NCBI RefSeq assembly: GCF_020552705.1
Contig: NZ_JAJBZG010000005.1
Location: 992,001-1,056,000 of the forward strand
DNA from: Christiangramia sediminis
GTDB lineage: Bacteria; Bacteroidota; Bacteroidia; Flavobacteriales; Flavobacteriaceae
Direction of reading: 5' to 3'
Length of the DNA stretch: 64,000 nt
Shown here: piece by piece, positions 1 through 8,402 of the stretch
How positions within the stretch are numbered: the stretch's first letter is position 1
Layout of the letters: every line of letters starts with the position of its first letter
Translations under genes and position numbers: made by a program
Notes under the pieces: model-generated
What the model saw: only the letters and a program-made list of their open reading frames with translations
What the model was told of the DNA's origin: nothing
The model's database searches: none

Positions 1-1
1 T

Positions 2-1090
2 ATTCTTCACCAGTTACAAAATAAGCCCTGGGCGGCGATATATGTAGCTGCATTCTTTTTCTTTATGATATCTCTGGGAGCACTTGCTTTTTATGCAATT
101 CAATATGCAGCACAGGCAGGGTGGTCTCCCGTACTTTTTAGAGTAATGGAAGCTATCACTGCTTACCTGCTACCTGGCGGAATTATTGTATTTGTATTAT
201 TAGTGCTTTCAGGACTTCATTTGAACCATTTATTTGTCTGGATGGATCCGGAAGTAGTGGCACATGATGAGATCATTCAGGCTAAAACAGCTTATTTAAA
301 TGTTCCTTTTTTCCTGATTAGGGCAGCTATTTATCTTGGAGGGTGGGTATTATTCAGACATCTGCTTAGAAAAAATTCTATAAAGATGGATGATGCTACA
401 GATAACGTTTATTTCAAAAAGAACTTTAAACTGGCTGCAGGATTTCTTGTATTCTTTATTGTGACTGAATCTATGATGTCATGGGACTGGATCATGAGTT
501 TAGATCCACACTGGTTTAGTACATTATTTGGATGGTTTGTATTTGCAAGTTTATTTGTTTCAGCAATTACTACTATCGCTATAGTAACCATCTATCTGAA
601 ATCAAGAAGTTACCTTGAATTCGTAAATGACAGTCATATTCATGACCTGGCGAAATTCATGTTCGGAATCAGTATTTTCTGGACCTATTTATGGTTCTCT
701 CAGTTCATGCTGATCTGGTATTCAAATATTCCGGAAGAGGTTGTGTACTTTATCCAGCGAATGGAAGATTATCAGCTACCATTTTTCGGAATGCTTATTA
801 CAAACTTCCTTTTCCCGGTTCTGTTATTAATGAACAGCGATTATAAAAGAGTAAACTGGTTTGTGATCATGACTGGAATTGTGATCTTGTGTGGTCACTA
901 CCTGAACGTGTATGTGATGGTGATGCCTGCCACGGTTGGAGAATCATGGTTTATTGGAATTCCTGAAATTAGTGCAGTACTATTGTTTGGTGGATTATTC
1001 ACATTTATTGTGTTCAATTCACTTACCAAAGCACCATTACTGGTTAAGGGGAATCCTTTTATAAAGGAGAGTAAGCATTACCATTATTAA
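2..1090 (+). CDS. actF: Alternative complex III subunit ActF (quinol:cytochrome c oxidoreductase), 5' partial
   Basis: The reading frame is open from base 2, so the gene begins left of the window; 362 residues are visible and the ATG at 65 is internal. The protein is a polytopic inner-membrane protein with about eight to ten hydrophobic segments and aromatic-rich loops, matching the NrfD-like quinone-site subunits of alternative complex III. That complex oxidises menaquinol and passes electrons to cytochrome c or directly to a caa3-type oxidase. Oxidase subunits II and I follow 33 bases downstream, the usual Bacteroidota order. ActF and its paralogue ActC are similar; I prefer ActF because of this end-of-cluster position. 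No transcription stop is visible before the oxidase genes, so they are probably one operon. Confidence 0.82.
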   Translation: MLHQLQNKPWAAIYVAAFFFFMISLGALAFYAIQYAAQAGWSPVLFRVMEAITAYLLPGGIIVFVLLVLSGLHLNHLFVWMDPEVVAHDEIIQAKTAYLNVPFFLIRAAIYLGGWVLFRHLLRKNSIKMDDATDNVYFKKNFKLAAGFLVFFIVTESMMSWDWIMSLDPHWFSTLFGWFVFASLFVSAITTIAIVTIYLKSRSYLEFVNDSHIHDLAKFMFGISIFWTYLWFSQFMLIWYSNIPEEVVYFIQRMEDYQLPFFGMLITNFLFPVLLLMNSDYKRVNWFVIMTGIVILCGHYLNVYVMVMPATVGESWFIGIPEISAVLLFGGLFTFIVFNSLTKAPLLVKGNPFIKESKHYHY

Positions 1091-1123
1091 TTAAGATTGA
1101 TTGTTTAAAGAAGAACTTATAAA

Positions 1124-2332
1124 ATGACCGTATTTTTAGTAATCATAGTACTAGCACTTCTGGCCGTAACAGGTTGGCAGATCTCTAAGATCTTTCAGTT
1201 ATCTAAGAGACCCGATGCCGATACTTCTGAGGTTGCAAACGATAAGGATAACAAATTGCATGGGATCCTTAATCTGGCTTTTCTTATTTTCCTTTATGTA
1301 ATTAGTATTTACTGTTTCTGGGAGTATGGAAGGTTTTACCTGCCAGAGGCAGCTTCTGAGCATGGTGGTGAATATGATACCCTGATGTTTGTTTCTATCG
1401 CCCTTATTATGGTGGTACAGGTATTCACACAGGGACTTCTTCATTACTTTGCGTATAAATACAAAGGTGAAAAAACTAAAAGAGCACTGTTTTATGCTGA
1501 TAATGATAAGCTGGAGTTTATCTGGACCATTATCCCCGTAATTGTTCTTGCAGGTCTAATTATCTACGGATTATTCACCTGGAGTGATATTATGAATATC
1601 AACGAGGAGGAAGATCCCCTGGTGATTGAACTCTATGCGTATCAATTTGACTGGAGAGCAAGATATTCCGGTGAAGACAATACTTTAGGAAAAGCGAATG
1701 TTCGTTTTATTGAAGGAGTAAATCAGTTAGGGGTTGACGAGTCTGATTCTTACGGACAGGATGATAAGATCGTTACTGAATTACACTTACCAGTAAACAG
1801 ACCAGTATTATTCAAATTCCGATCTCAGGATGTATTGCACTCGGCTTACTTCCCATTCTTCAGGGCTCAGATGAACGTTGTTCCGGGTATGATCACTCAA
1901 TTTGGATTTACACCAACCATCACTTCCGAAGAAATGCGGGAAAGTGAATATATGGTAGATAAAGTAAAGAGCGTAAATGAGGAAAGAAATGAAAAAAATA
2001 AAGAACTCTTAGCTCAGGGAGAACCTACGCTTGATTCTTATGAATTTGATTATTTCCTTCTTTGTAATAAGATCTGTGGGCAGGCTCACTATAATATGCA
2101 AATGAAGATCATTGTTGAATCTGAAGAAGATTATAACAAATGGCTTGAAGAGCAGCCTACTTTTGGAAGTACGATGGCTGAACAGAGTGAAGATGCAGAC
2201 AGACCTGAAGATACCGCTGGAGACCAGCCTCCTGCTACTGAAGGTGAAGAGGATGCCGAAGGAGAAGATAATACAGAGCAAACGCCACAGGAGACCAATG
2301 CGGTGGCTGGAGTAGATAACGAACAAAATTAA
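1124..2332 (+). CDS. coxB: Cytochrome c oxidase subunit II
   Basis: This 402-residue protein carries the CuA centre that accepts electrons from cytochrome c. Hydrophobic segments lie near residues 1-22, 48-68, 84-106 and 130-150, and the cupredoxin domain faces the periplasm. CuA ligands are visible: His239, then Cys314-x3-Cys318-x3-His322-x2-Met325. Unusual features are the additional N-terminal membrane segments compared with the textbook two-helix form and an acidic, Pro/Glu-rich tail from about residue 350 to the end. The tail has no known fold and may be a flexible linker or docking site (inference). It sits between actF and coxA, 17 bases before the latter, so translation is probably coupled. 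Confidence 0.93.
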   Translation: MTVFLVIIVLALLAVTGWQISKIFQLSKRPDADTSEVANDKDNKLHGILNLAFLIFLYVISIYCFWEYGRFYLPEAASEHGGEYDTLMFVSIALIMVVQVFTQGLLHYFAYKYKGEKTKRALFYADNDKLEFIWTIIPVIVLAGLIIYGLFTWSDIMNINEEEDPLVIELYAYQFDWRARYSGEDNTLGKANVRFIEGVNQLGVDESDSYGQDDKIVTELHLPVNRPVLFKFRSQDVLHSAYFPFFRAQMNVVPGMITQFGFTPTITSEEMRESEYMVDKVKSVNEERNEKNKELLAQGEPTLDSYEFDYFLLCNKICGQAHYNMQMKIIVESEEDYNKWLEEQPTFGSTMAEQSEDADRPEDTAGDQPPATEGEEDAEGEDNTEQTPQETNAVAGVDNEQN

Positions 2333-2349
2333 GCTAAAGAATTAGAGAT

Positions 2350-4173
2350 ATGTCAGCAATTGCAAACGCACCGGCACACGATCACCACGATGATCACGGA
2401 CATCATCATAAACAGACTTTTATAACAAAGTATATTTTTAGTCAGGATCATAAGATGATTGCCAAGCAATATCTTATCACCGGACTACTTATGGGAATCA
2501 TAGGTATCGCAATGTCGGTATTGTTCCGTATCCAGCTTGCCTGGCCTGAACAGTCTTTCTGGATATTTGAGGCTTTATTAGGCGATACATGGGCCCCAGA
2601 TGGAGTAATGTCGCCGAGTATTTATCTTGCCCTGGTGACTATTCATGGTACCATCATGGTATTCTTTGTACTTACGGCAGGTTTGAGTGGTACATTCTCT
2701 AACTTATTAATTCCGTTGCAGATTGGTGCAAGGGATATGGCTTCAGGTTTCCTGAACATGGTTTCTTACTGGTTGTTTTTCCTTTCCAGTGTGATCATGC
2801 TTAGTTCATTATTTGTAGAATCGGGACCTGCAATGGCGGGATGGACTATCTATCCTCCATTAAGTGCATTGCCACAAGCTATTAGTGGTTCTGGAACAGG
2901 GATGACATTATGGTTAGTGTCTATGGCAATCTTTATTGCTTCTTCCCTTATGGGTTCCCTAAACTATATTGTAACAGTAATCAACCTTAGAACAACGGGA
3001 ATGTCTATGACCAGACTACCGCTGACTATCTGGGCATTCTTTGTAACTGCAATTATCGGGGTGGTTTCATTCCCGGTATTACTTTCTGCAGCATTGTTAT
3101 TGATCATGGATAGAAGTTTTGGTACTTCATTCTTCCTTAGTGATATTTTCATACAGGGAGAGGTGCTTGCGCACCAGGGAGGTTCACCAGTTCTTTTTGA
3201 ACATCTTTTCTGGTTCCTTGGTCACCCTGAAGTTTATATCGTAATACTTCCGGCAATGGGTATGGTGTCTGAAATTATGGCTACCAATGCCCGTAAACCT
3301 ATTTTCGGTTATCGTGCGATGGTTGCTTCAATTTTGGCAATTGCTTTTCTTTCAACGATCGTTTGGGGTCACCATATGTTCGTATCGGGTATGAACCCGT
3401 TCCTTGGTTCAGTTTTCACCTTTACTACCCTATTGATCGCGATCCCTTCGGCTGTAAAAGCATTTAACTGGATCACAACATTGTGGAAGGGTAATTTACA
3501 GATGAACCCTGCGATGCTGTTCTCTATTGGTTTTGTTTCAACATTTATTACTGGTGGACTTACAGGAATTATCCTTGGAGATTCAACATTAGATATTAAC
3601 GTGCATGATACCTACTTCGTGGTAGCTCACTTTCACCTGGTAATGGGAATATCTGCACTTTACGGACTTCTGGCAGGAGTTTATCACTGGTTCCCGAAAA
3701 TGTTCGGAAGAATGATGAACAAGAATCTTGGGTATATACATTTCTGGGTAACGGCAATAGGTGCTTATGGAGTTTTCTTCCCAATGCACTTTATTGGGAT
3801 CGCCGGTTTACCACGACGTTATTATACAAATACCAATTTCCCGTATTTTGATGATTATGCAGATGTAAATGTGATCATCACTGTAGCGGCTATTATTACA
3901 GCAGCTGTACAGTTGGTATTCCTTTATAACTTCTTCGGATCTATTTTCTTCGGAAAAAAGGCAGTACAGAATCCATGGAAAGCAAATACTTTAGAATGGA
4001 CTACTCCGGTAGAACATATCCACGGAAACTGGCCTGGAGCAATTCCTTCAGTTTATCGTTGGGCATATGATTATTCTAAAGAAGATGAGCATGGAAATTA
4101 TGTGATAAAGGGTCAGGATTTTGTTCCGCAAACGGTTCCTTTACAAAAAGATGAAGAAGAGCTTAATCATTAA
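2350..4173 (+). CDS. coxA: Cytochrome c oxidase subunit I
   Basis: The 607-residue catalytic subunit of an aa3-type heme-copper oxidase, reducing oxygen to water and pumping protons. The helix VI motif contains His292 and Tyr296, the crosslinked CuB ligand pair; His341-His342 are the remaining CuB ligands; His427 and His429 match the heme a3 and heme a ligands. The His-Tyr spacing marks an A-type oxidase. The N-terminus is His/Asp-rich (about residues 10-22), which could bind metal or merely be a charged cytoplasmic tail. A strong terminator follows at 4201, ending the actF-coxB-coxA transcript. Subunits III and IV are not here but about 21 kb downstream. Confidence 0.95.
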   Translation: MSAIANAPAHDHHDDHGHHHKQTFITKYIFSQDHKMIAKQYLITGLLMGIIGIAMSVLFRIQLAWPEQSFWIFEALLGDTWAPDGVMSPSIYLALVTIHGTIMVFFVLTAGLSGTFSNLLIPLQIGARDMASGFLNMVSYWLFFLSSVIMLSSLFVESGPAMAGWTIYPPLSALPQAISGSGTGMTLWLVSMAIFIASSLMGSLNYIVTVINLRTTGMSMTRLPLTIWAFFVTAIIGVVSFPVLLSAALLLIMDRSFGTSFFLSDIFIQGEVLAHQGGSPVLFEHLFWFLGHPEVYIVILPAMGMVSEIMATNARKPIFGYRAMVASILAIAFLSTIVWGHHMFVSGMNPFLGSVFTFTTLLIAIPSAVKAFNWITTLWKGNLQMNPAMLFSIGFVSTFITGGLTGIILGDSTLDINVHDTYFVVAHFHLVMGISALYGLLAGVYHWFPKMFGRMMNKNLGYIHFWVTAIGAYGVFFPMHFIGIAGLPRRYYTNTNFPYFDDYADVNVIITVAAIITAAVQLVFLYNFFGSIFFGKKAVQNPWKANTLEWTTPVEHIHGNWPGAIPSVYRWAYDYSKEDEHGNYVIKGQDFVPQTVPLQKDEEELNH

Positions 4174-4200
4174 GCAAGACCATAACATATAAGATTTTTC

Positions 4201-4234
4201 AAAAGCCTTTTCCCAACCGGAAGAGGCTTTTTTA
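4201..4234 (+). terminator. Intrinsic terminator after coxA
   Basis: A 12-bp stem (4202-4213 with 4219-4230, one G-T pair) closes a 5-base loop and is followed by six T. It ends the respiratory operon 28 bases after the coxA stop. Confidence 0.88.
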
Positions 4235-4236
4235 AT

Positions 4237-4244
4237 TATCTTTG
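4237..4244 (+). promoter_or_regulatory. Possible -7 element for ruvB
   Basis: TATCTTTG fits the flavobacterial TAnnTTTG box and lies 64 bases before the ruvB ATG. No TTG is found at the expected -33 spacing, and the site abuts the T-run of the preceding terminator, so it could be chance. Confidence 0.3.
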
Positions 4245-4308
4245 ATTTTCAATTTCTAGCCGGGGATTGACCTAATATTTCTTATATTAATCAGGATAAC
4301 CAGATTTC

Positions 4309-5340
4309 ATGATAAACGAGAACCTTGATGCTTCCGGAGAAAATTTCTCCCCAGAAGAGTTTGATATTGAGAGAGCTTTACGGCCGCTTAGTTTTGACGA
4401 CTTTGCCGGGCAGGAGCAAGTGCTGGAGAATCTCCAGGTATTCGTTCAGGCGGCTAATTTAAGGGGAGAGGCATTAGATCATACCTTGTTTCATGGTCCT
4501 CCCGGTTTAGGAAAAACGACCTTGGCGCATATTCTTGCCAACGAGTTGAATGTGGGGATCAAAATCACTTCAGGACCGGTGCTGGATAAACCCGGTGACC
4601 TGGCCGGACTTCTTACCAATCTTGAGGAAAGGGATATTCTTTTTATAGATGAGATCCATCGCTTAAGCCCTATAGTAGAAGAGTACTTATACTCGGCTAT
4701 GGAAGATTATCGTATTGACATCATGATTGAGACCGGGCCAAATGCACGTACTGTTCAGATCAATTTAAATCCGTTTACGCTGATAGGAGCCACTACCAGA
4801 TCAGGACTTTTAACAGCACCCATGAGAGCCAGGTTTGGTATTTCCAGCAGGCTGCAATATTATACCACAGAATTACTTTCCGGAATCGTGGAACGTAGCT
4901 CTGAGATCTTAAAAGTACCTATTACCGCGGATGCCGCGATAGAGATTGCGGGAAGAAGTCGGGGTACTCCCAGAATTGCCAATGCTTTGCTACGAAGAGT
5001 AAGGGATTTTGCCCAAATAAAGGGCAATGGAAAAATAGATATGGAGATTGCCAGATTCGGTCTTAAAGCTCTGAATGTAGATGCACATGGTCTGGACGAA
5101 ATGGATAATAAGATCCTGGCAACGATAATTGACAAATTTAAAGGTGGTCCCGTAGGGATTACCACCCTGGCCACGGCGGTAAGTGAAAGTGCCGAAACCA
5201 TTGAAGAAGTATATGAACCATTCCTTATTCAGCAGGGCTTTATTTATAGAACCCCACGGGGCAGGGAAGTGACCGAAGCTGCTTATAAGCATCTGGGAAG
5301 GATCAAAGGAAGCACTCAGAGCGGACTTTTTGATAAATAA
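4309..5340 (+). CDS. ruvB: Holliday junction branch migration ATPase RuvB
   Basis: RuvB is the AAA+ motor that drives branch migration with RuvA and RuvC during recombinational repair. The 343-residue length is typical. Walker A spans residues 63-71 (GPPGLGKTT) and Walker B 111-117 (LFIDEIH); the sensor region with GATTR follows, and the C-terminal winged-helix domain closes the protein. Its partner ruvA lies 8 kb downstream at 12975, so the two are not in one operon here. The P450 gene begins 4 bases after the ruvB stop, which suggests cotranscription despite unrelated function. Confidence 0.96.
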   Translation: MINENLDASGENFSPEEFDIERALRPLSFDDFAGQEQVLENLQVFVQAANLRGEALDHTLFHGPPGLGKTTLAHILANELNVGIKITSGPVLDKPGDLAGLLTNLEERDILFIDEIHRLSPIVEEYLYSAMEDYRIDIMIETGPNARTVQINLNPFTLIGATTRSGLLTAPMRARFGISSRLQYYTTELLSGIVERSSEILKVPITADAAIEIAGRSRGTPRIANALLRRVRDFAQIKGNGKIDMEIARFGLKALNVDAHGLDEMDNKILATIIDKFKGGPVGITTLATAVSESAETIEEVYEPFLIQQGFIYRTPRGREVTEAAYKHLGRIKGSTQSGLFDK

Positions 5341-5344
5341 CAAC

Positions 5345-6676
5345 ATGGCCGATTCAAAGAAAATACCCGAAGTATCCTTATTAAAGTTTTTAAAGCATTC
5401 TGCTAATATTTTAAAAAATCCACTACCATTTCATCATAAAAATTTTGAAGAAAAAGGAGATACTTTTAAATTGAATATCGGTTTCAATAAATCTGTGATC
5501 TTTTCCAGGGATGCAGGTTTTGTAGAATATGTACTTCAAAAAAATCAAAAGAATTATGTAAAGTCTGAAATCCAGACGAAAGACCTGGTGAAATATGTAG
5601 GTGAAGGATTGCTGACCTCAGAAGGGGAATTATGGAAAAAGCAGCGGAAACTTATACAGCCGGCTTTTTATAAGAAGCAACTGGCTAATTTGATGGATTC
5701 CATTAAAGAAGCAATTTGTGATGAATATGAGAAGATAGGAGCGAATAAAGAGATCGATATCTTTCCAATTTTCAACGATCTCGCCTTTCAAACGGTAGTG
5801 AAATCTCTTTTTAGCAGTGCTGCAAATCAAAATGAGATAAATCGCTTACAGTATATAACAGAGGCTACTCAGCAAATGCTGGTAAAAGAACTTAGACAGC
5901 CTTATTTAGGATGGTGGTTCAGCCTTAGCGGCAAAATTGATGGCTATGTTAAATTAACCCAGGAGGCCCGAGGTATATTAAGGAGAATTGTACATGAGAG
6001 ACAGGCTTCCGGAGATAAATATAATGATCTCCTGGACATGTTGCTCGAGGCAAAGTACGATGATGGTAATTTTATGGATGAAGAGCAACTCATCGATGAG
6101 ATCCTGATCCTTTTTACCGCCGGACATGAGACAACATCAAATTCCCTCACTTTCACTACACAGCTATTGGCTTTAAATCATGAATGGCAGGATATTGTAT
6201 ATAAAGAAATCACTGCTTTAAAAAATGAAACTGAAGATTTATTGACTTTGGTAACAAAAGCTAAAAAAACACAACAAGTCATAGAAGAGTCTATGCGTAT
6301 GTACCCACCGGCTTACTTTATAGACCGTGTCAACCTGGAAGCAGACGAGTTCAACGGACTACATTTTGAACCGGGTTCTAATCTTCTGTTTTCCCTTCAT
6401 GAAGTACATCGTCATCCCGATCTTTGGGAAGATCCAGACACATTCAAACCGGAACGTTTTGCTGAAGAAGGAAGAAAATATTCCTCGCAATATTTTCCTT
6501 TCGGTGCCGGTCCTAGAAAATGCATAGGAAATAATTTCGCAATGTTTGAAATGATTATTGCGGTTGCAGAGCTGGTTTCAGATTATAAAATATTACCGGT
6601 TTCATCAGAAATCGATATTAAACCACTTATCACTTTAAAACCAAAAAATGCAATTCTGAAATTTGAAAAGAGATAA
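5345..6676 (+). CDS. Cytochrome P450
   Basis: A soluble bacterial P450 of 443 residues from the ATG at 5345; an upstream TTG at 5330 would sit inside ruvB and adds only five residues. Seen: the I-helix oxygen-activation motif AGHETT (residues 259-264), the ExxR motif with Glu315 and Arg318, a PERF-like meander, and the heme loop FGAGPRKCIG with Cys393 as thiolate ligand. All key residues are present, so it should be active, but the substrate cannot be read from sequence. No ferredoxin or reductase gene is adjacent, so electrons must come from elsewhere. It runs convergently into the tetR gene with a gap of only five bases. The family resembles bacterial fatty-acid or carotenoid hydroxylases; this is a guess. 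Confidence 0.92.
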   Translation: MADSKKIPEVSLLKFLKHSANILKNPLPFHHKNFEEKGDTFKLNIGFNKSVIFSRDAGFVEYVLQKNQKNYVKSEIQTKDLVKYVGEGLLTSEGELWKKQRKLIQPAFYKKQLANLMDSIKEAICDEYEKIGANKEIDIFPIFNDLAFQTVVKSLFSSAANQNEINRLQYITEATQQMLVKELRQPYLGWWFSLSGKIDGYVKLTQEARGILRRIVHERQASGDKYNDLLDMLLEAKYDDGNFMDEEQLIDEILILFTAGHETTSNSLTFTTQLLALNHEWQDIVYKEITALKNETEDLLTLVTKAKKTQQVIEESMRMYPPAYFIDRVNLEADEFNGLHFEPGSNLLFSLHEVHRHPDLWEDPDTFKPERFAEEGRKYSSQYFPFGAGPRKCIGNNFAMFEMIIAVAELVSDYKILPVSSEIDIKPLITLKPKNAILKFEKR

Positions 6677-6681
6677 TTTAA

Positions 6682-7272
6682 TTATTTGAGTACATTCTCT
6701 AAAATTTTCTCAAGTCCCCAGTTTAGAACATCCTTTGATTGTTGGTTAGTTAGGTGACACACGTCTTTAGTTACCACAAATGGTTCTATTCCCATTAAAA
6801 CTGTTGCCAGATTGGCTAAATTTTCAATTTCATCAGGATGTATCTCTTTTGCTCTTTGCTGCAGCAACAATACTAATGTTTTCTTTCTACGGGCACCACG
6901 CATTTTGGTACTTTGATCGGCATTCAGCACCACACTCATATATTTTCTAAAACCAGCTTCGTGATCTATCGTTAAATTGTTGTAGTATTCCTGAATAGCC
7001 ATTATGGCCTCTTTTAAACCCAGATCTTTTACTTCCTCAATAATTTCTTCCGAACTTTTTGTGCTTAGATCGAGGACGGCTTCTGCAGCAAGAATATCAA
7101 TATTCGAATAATATCTGTAAATAGTTGCGCGTGAAATTTTCGCATGTTTAGCAACATCTTCAAGAGCAAAATCTTTCTTTTTCTCCAGTAGAATTTGAGT
7201 GCTGTTCAAAATTTTATCTCTGGTTTTTAGCTTTTGATTCCTTCTACCAGATCCCAAATATTTACCTTTCAT
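6682..7272 (-). CDS. TetR/AcrR family transcriptional regulator
   Basis: A 196-residue regulator with an N-terminal helix-turn-helix at about residues 18-65, including the typical end of the recognition helix (ATIYRYY), and an all-helical ligand domain. The first 15 residues are basic. It is divergent from the cupin/lipoprotein pair, with 72 bases between the starts. Two 18-bp palindromes of the form ATGAGA-N6-TCTCAT lie at the two ends of that gap, one overlapping this gene's start codon, so autoregulation plus control of the cupin gene is likely (inference). The inducer is unknown. The P450 gene ends five bases from this gene's stop on the other strand. Confidence 0.9.
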   Translation of the reverse strand: MKGKYLGSGRRNQKLKTRDKILNSTQILLEKKKDFALEDVAKHAKISRATIYRYYSNIDILAAEAVLDLSTKSSEEIIEEVKDLGLKEAIMAIQEYYNNLTIDHEAGFRKYMSVVLNADQSTKMRGARRKKTLVLLLQQRAKEIHPDEIENLANLATVLMGIEPFVVTKDVCHLTNQQSKDVLNWGLEKILENVLK

Positions 7273-7288
7273 GAGACAAATATCTTAT
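7271..7288. promoter_or_regulatory. Candidate TetR operator, site 1
   Basis: ATGAGA-CAAATA-TCTTAT, five of six arm positions symmetric. It overlaps the tetR start codon (minus strand). Its arms match those of site 2; centres are 53 bp apart, about five helical turns. Confidence 0.6.
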
Positions 7289-7323
7289 AAAACTTTGAGA
7301 ATTAAAAATTTCGGTTTACATTT

Positions 7324-7341
7324 ACGAGACCAAAATCTCAT
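7324..7341. promoter_or_regulatory. Candidate TetR operator, site 2
   Basis: ACGAGA-CCAAAA-TCTCAT, five of six arm positions symmetric, ending four bases before the cupin ATG at 7345. Together with site 1 it defines the same palindrome. Confidence 0.6.
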
Positions 7342-7344
7342 AAG

Positions 7345-7785
7345 ATGAATAAAGAATTGAATATCTGGGTTTTAGGCCATAAGATTTCTCCTAAAAATTT
7401 ATCGGCAAATTATGATATGGCTATTGGCGAATCCCAACCAGATATTCCCGGCCCACCACCACATCATCACCAAAAATACCATGAGTCCTTCTATATTATG
7501 GAAGGAGAGATGGATTTCATCATCAATGGCGAACAAAAGAAAATCAGTCAGGGTGAGACTGTAGATATTCCTCCAGGCACTTTGCACACCTTCAAAAATT
7601 CAGGTAATAAGATTTGTAAATGGGTAAACATTCATAGCCCAAAGGGTTTTTCTGAATTTTTCCAAGAGTACGGAGTGCCGGAGAATGAGCCTGATGCTAT
7701 GAAAAAATCGGTTTCACCGGAAATTATCCAACAGGTTCTTAAGACGGCTCCAAATTATGATATGAAAATTCAAACAAATAAGTAA
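7345..7785 (+). CDS. Cupin domain protein
   Basis: A small single-domain beta-barrel of 146 residues. Cupin motif 1 is present with a cluster of histidines, a spaced Glu and a Gly (HHHQ..H.E....EGE), and motif 2 as PPGTLH followed by N three residues later, so the 3-His/1-Glu metal site appears complete. It may be an oxygenase, isomerase or metal-dependent binding protein; sequence does not decide. A Pro-rich loop precedes the His cluster. It starts four bases after a TetR-type palindrome and is followed 29 bases later by a lipoprotein gene, so the pair probably forms an operon repressed by the divergent TetR protein. Confidence 0.82.
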   Translation: MNKELNIWVLGHKISPKNLSANYDMAIGESQPDIPGPPPHHHQKYHESFYIMEGEMDFIINGEQKKISQGETVDIPPGTLHTFKNSGNKICKWVNIHSPKGFSEFFQEYGVPENEPDAMKKSVSPEIIQQVLKTAPNYDMKIQTNK

Positions 7786-7814
7786 TCAATTATTAACCAT
7801 CTAATTATATAAAA

Positions 7815-8357
7815 ATGAAAAAAACTGTTTCACAATTCATCAAACCAGCCTTGATTTTTATTTTAATGTTTTCAGCCTTATCCTGTAGTAATGATAAGTT
7901 AGAAGAAGAGGTTTTGGAGACTTATGATTTTAAGATCGAGAAAGCCGAAAGCGTCCATGACCAGCTGGAAATGCTTACTAAAGCCATGAGGCGATTTCAC
8001 AATTTTAATGTTGCCGTTGATCAGGGATACATTCCAGTAAGCCCTTTGGTTCCCGGGATGGGAGTGCATTATGCGAAACTGGAATATGTGGATATGAACT
8101 TTGAAATTTTAAAACCAGAGATCCTGGTATATCATCCGGATGAAAATGGTGTGATGCAGTTTGTAGCTGCTGAATATTTAATTCCCGTGGAAGGTTGTGA
8201 TCCCGAATTAAATTATACGCCGCCGTCTGATGGTTTTTTGGGGGACCAGGATCACTGGCATTTAAATTGTGCCGCTGGAGGATGGACATTACATGCATGG
8301 GTAGGACTAGAAAATGAAGCAGGTGTTTTTGCACCATTTAATCCTGCATTACAATAA
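7815..8357 (+). CDS. Conserved lipoprotein of unknown function
   Basis: I do not recognise a named family. The N-terminus is a lipoprotein signal with the acceptor Cys24 (ALSC), followed by the acidic stretch SNDKLEEE, which resembles the charge pattern that sends Bacteroidota lipoproteins to the cell surface. The 150-residue mature part begins with a helical segment (about 35-65) and continues as a compact Trp/His-rich domain with two further cysteines in the C-terminal half (EGCDP and LNCAAGG) that could pair. Paired HWH and LHAW stretches hint at a metal or ligand site (inference). It follows the cupin gene in the TetR-controlled unit. Confidence 0.6.
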   Translation: MKKTVSQFIKPALIFILMFSALSCSNDKLEEEVLETYDFKIEKAESVHDQLEMLTKAMRRFHNFNVAVDQGYIPVSPLVPGMGVHYAKLEYVDMNFEILKPEILVYHPDENGVMQFVAAEYLIPVEGCDPELNYTPPSDGFLGDQDHWHLNCAAGGWTLHAWVGLENEAGVFAPFNPALQ

Positions 8358-8402
8358 TCTCCAGTTTTAAATCTTTAAATTAGCTGTTCAAAATTCCATA
8401 TT

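Noticed and set aside
5345-6676. P450 as a biosynthetic gene cluster member
   Set aside because: No terpene, polyketide or peptide synthetase gene and no carotenoid genes are nearby.
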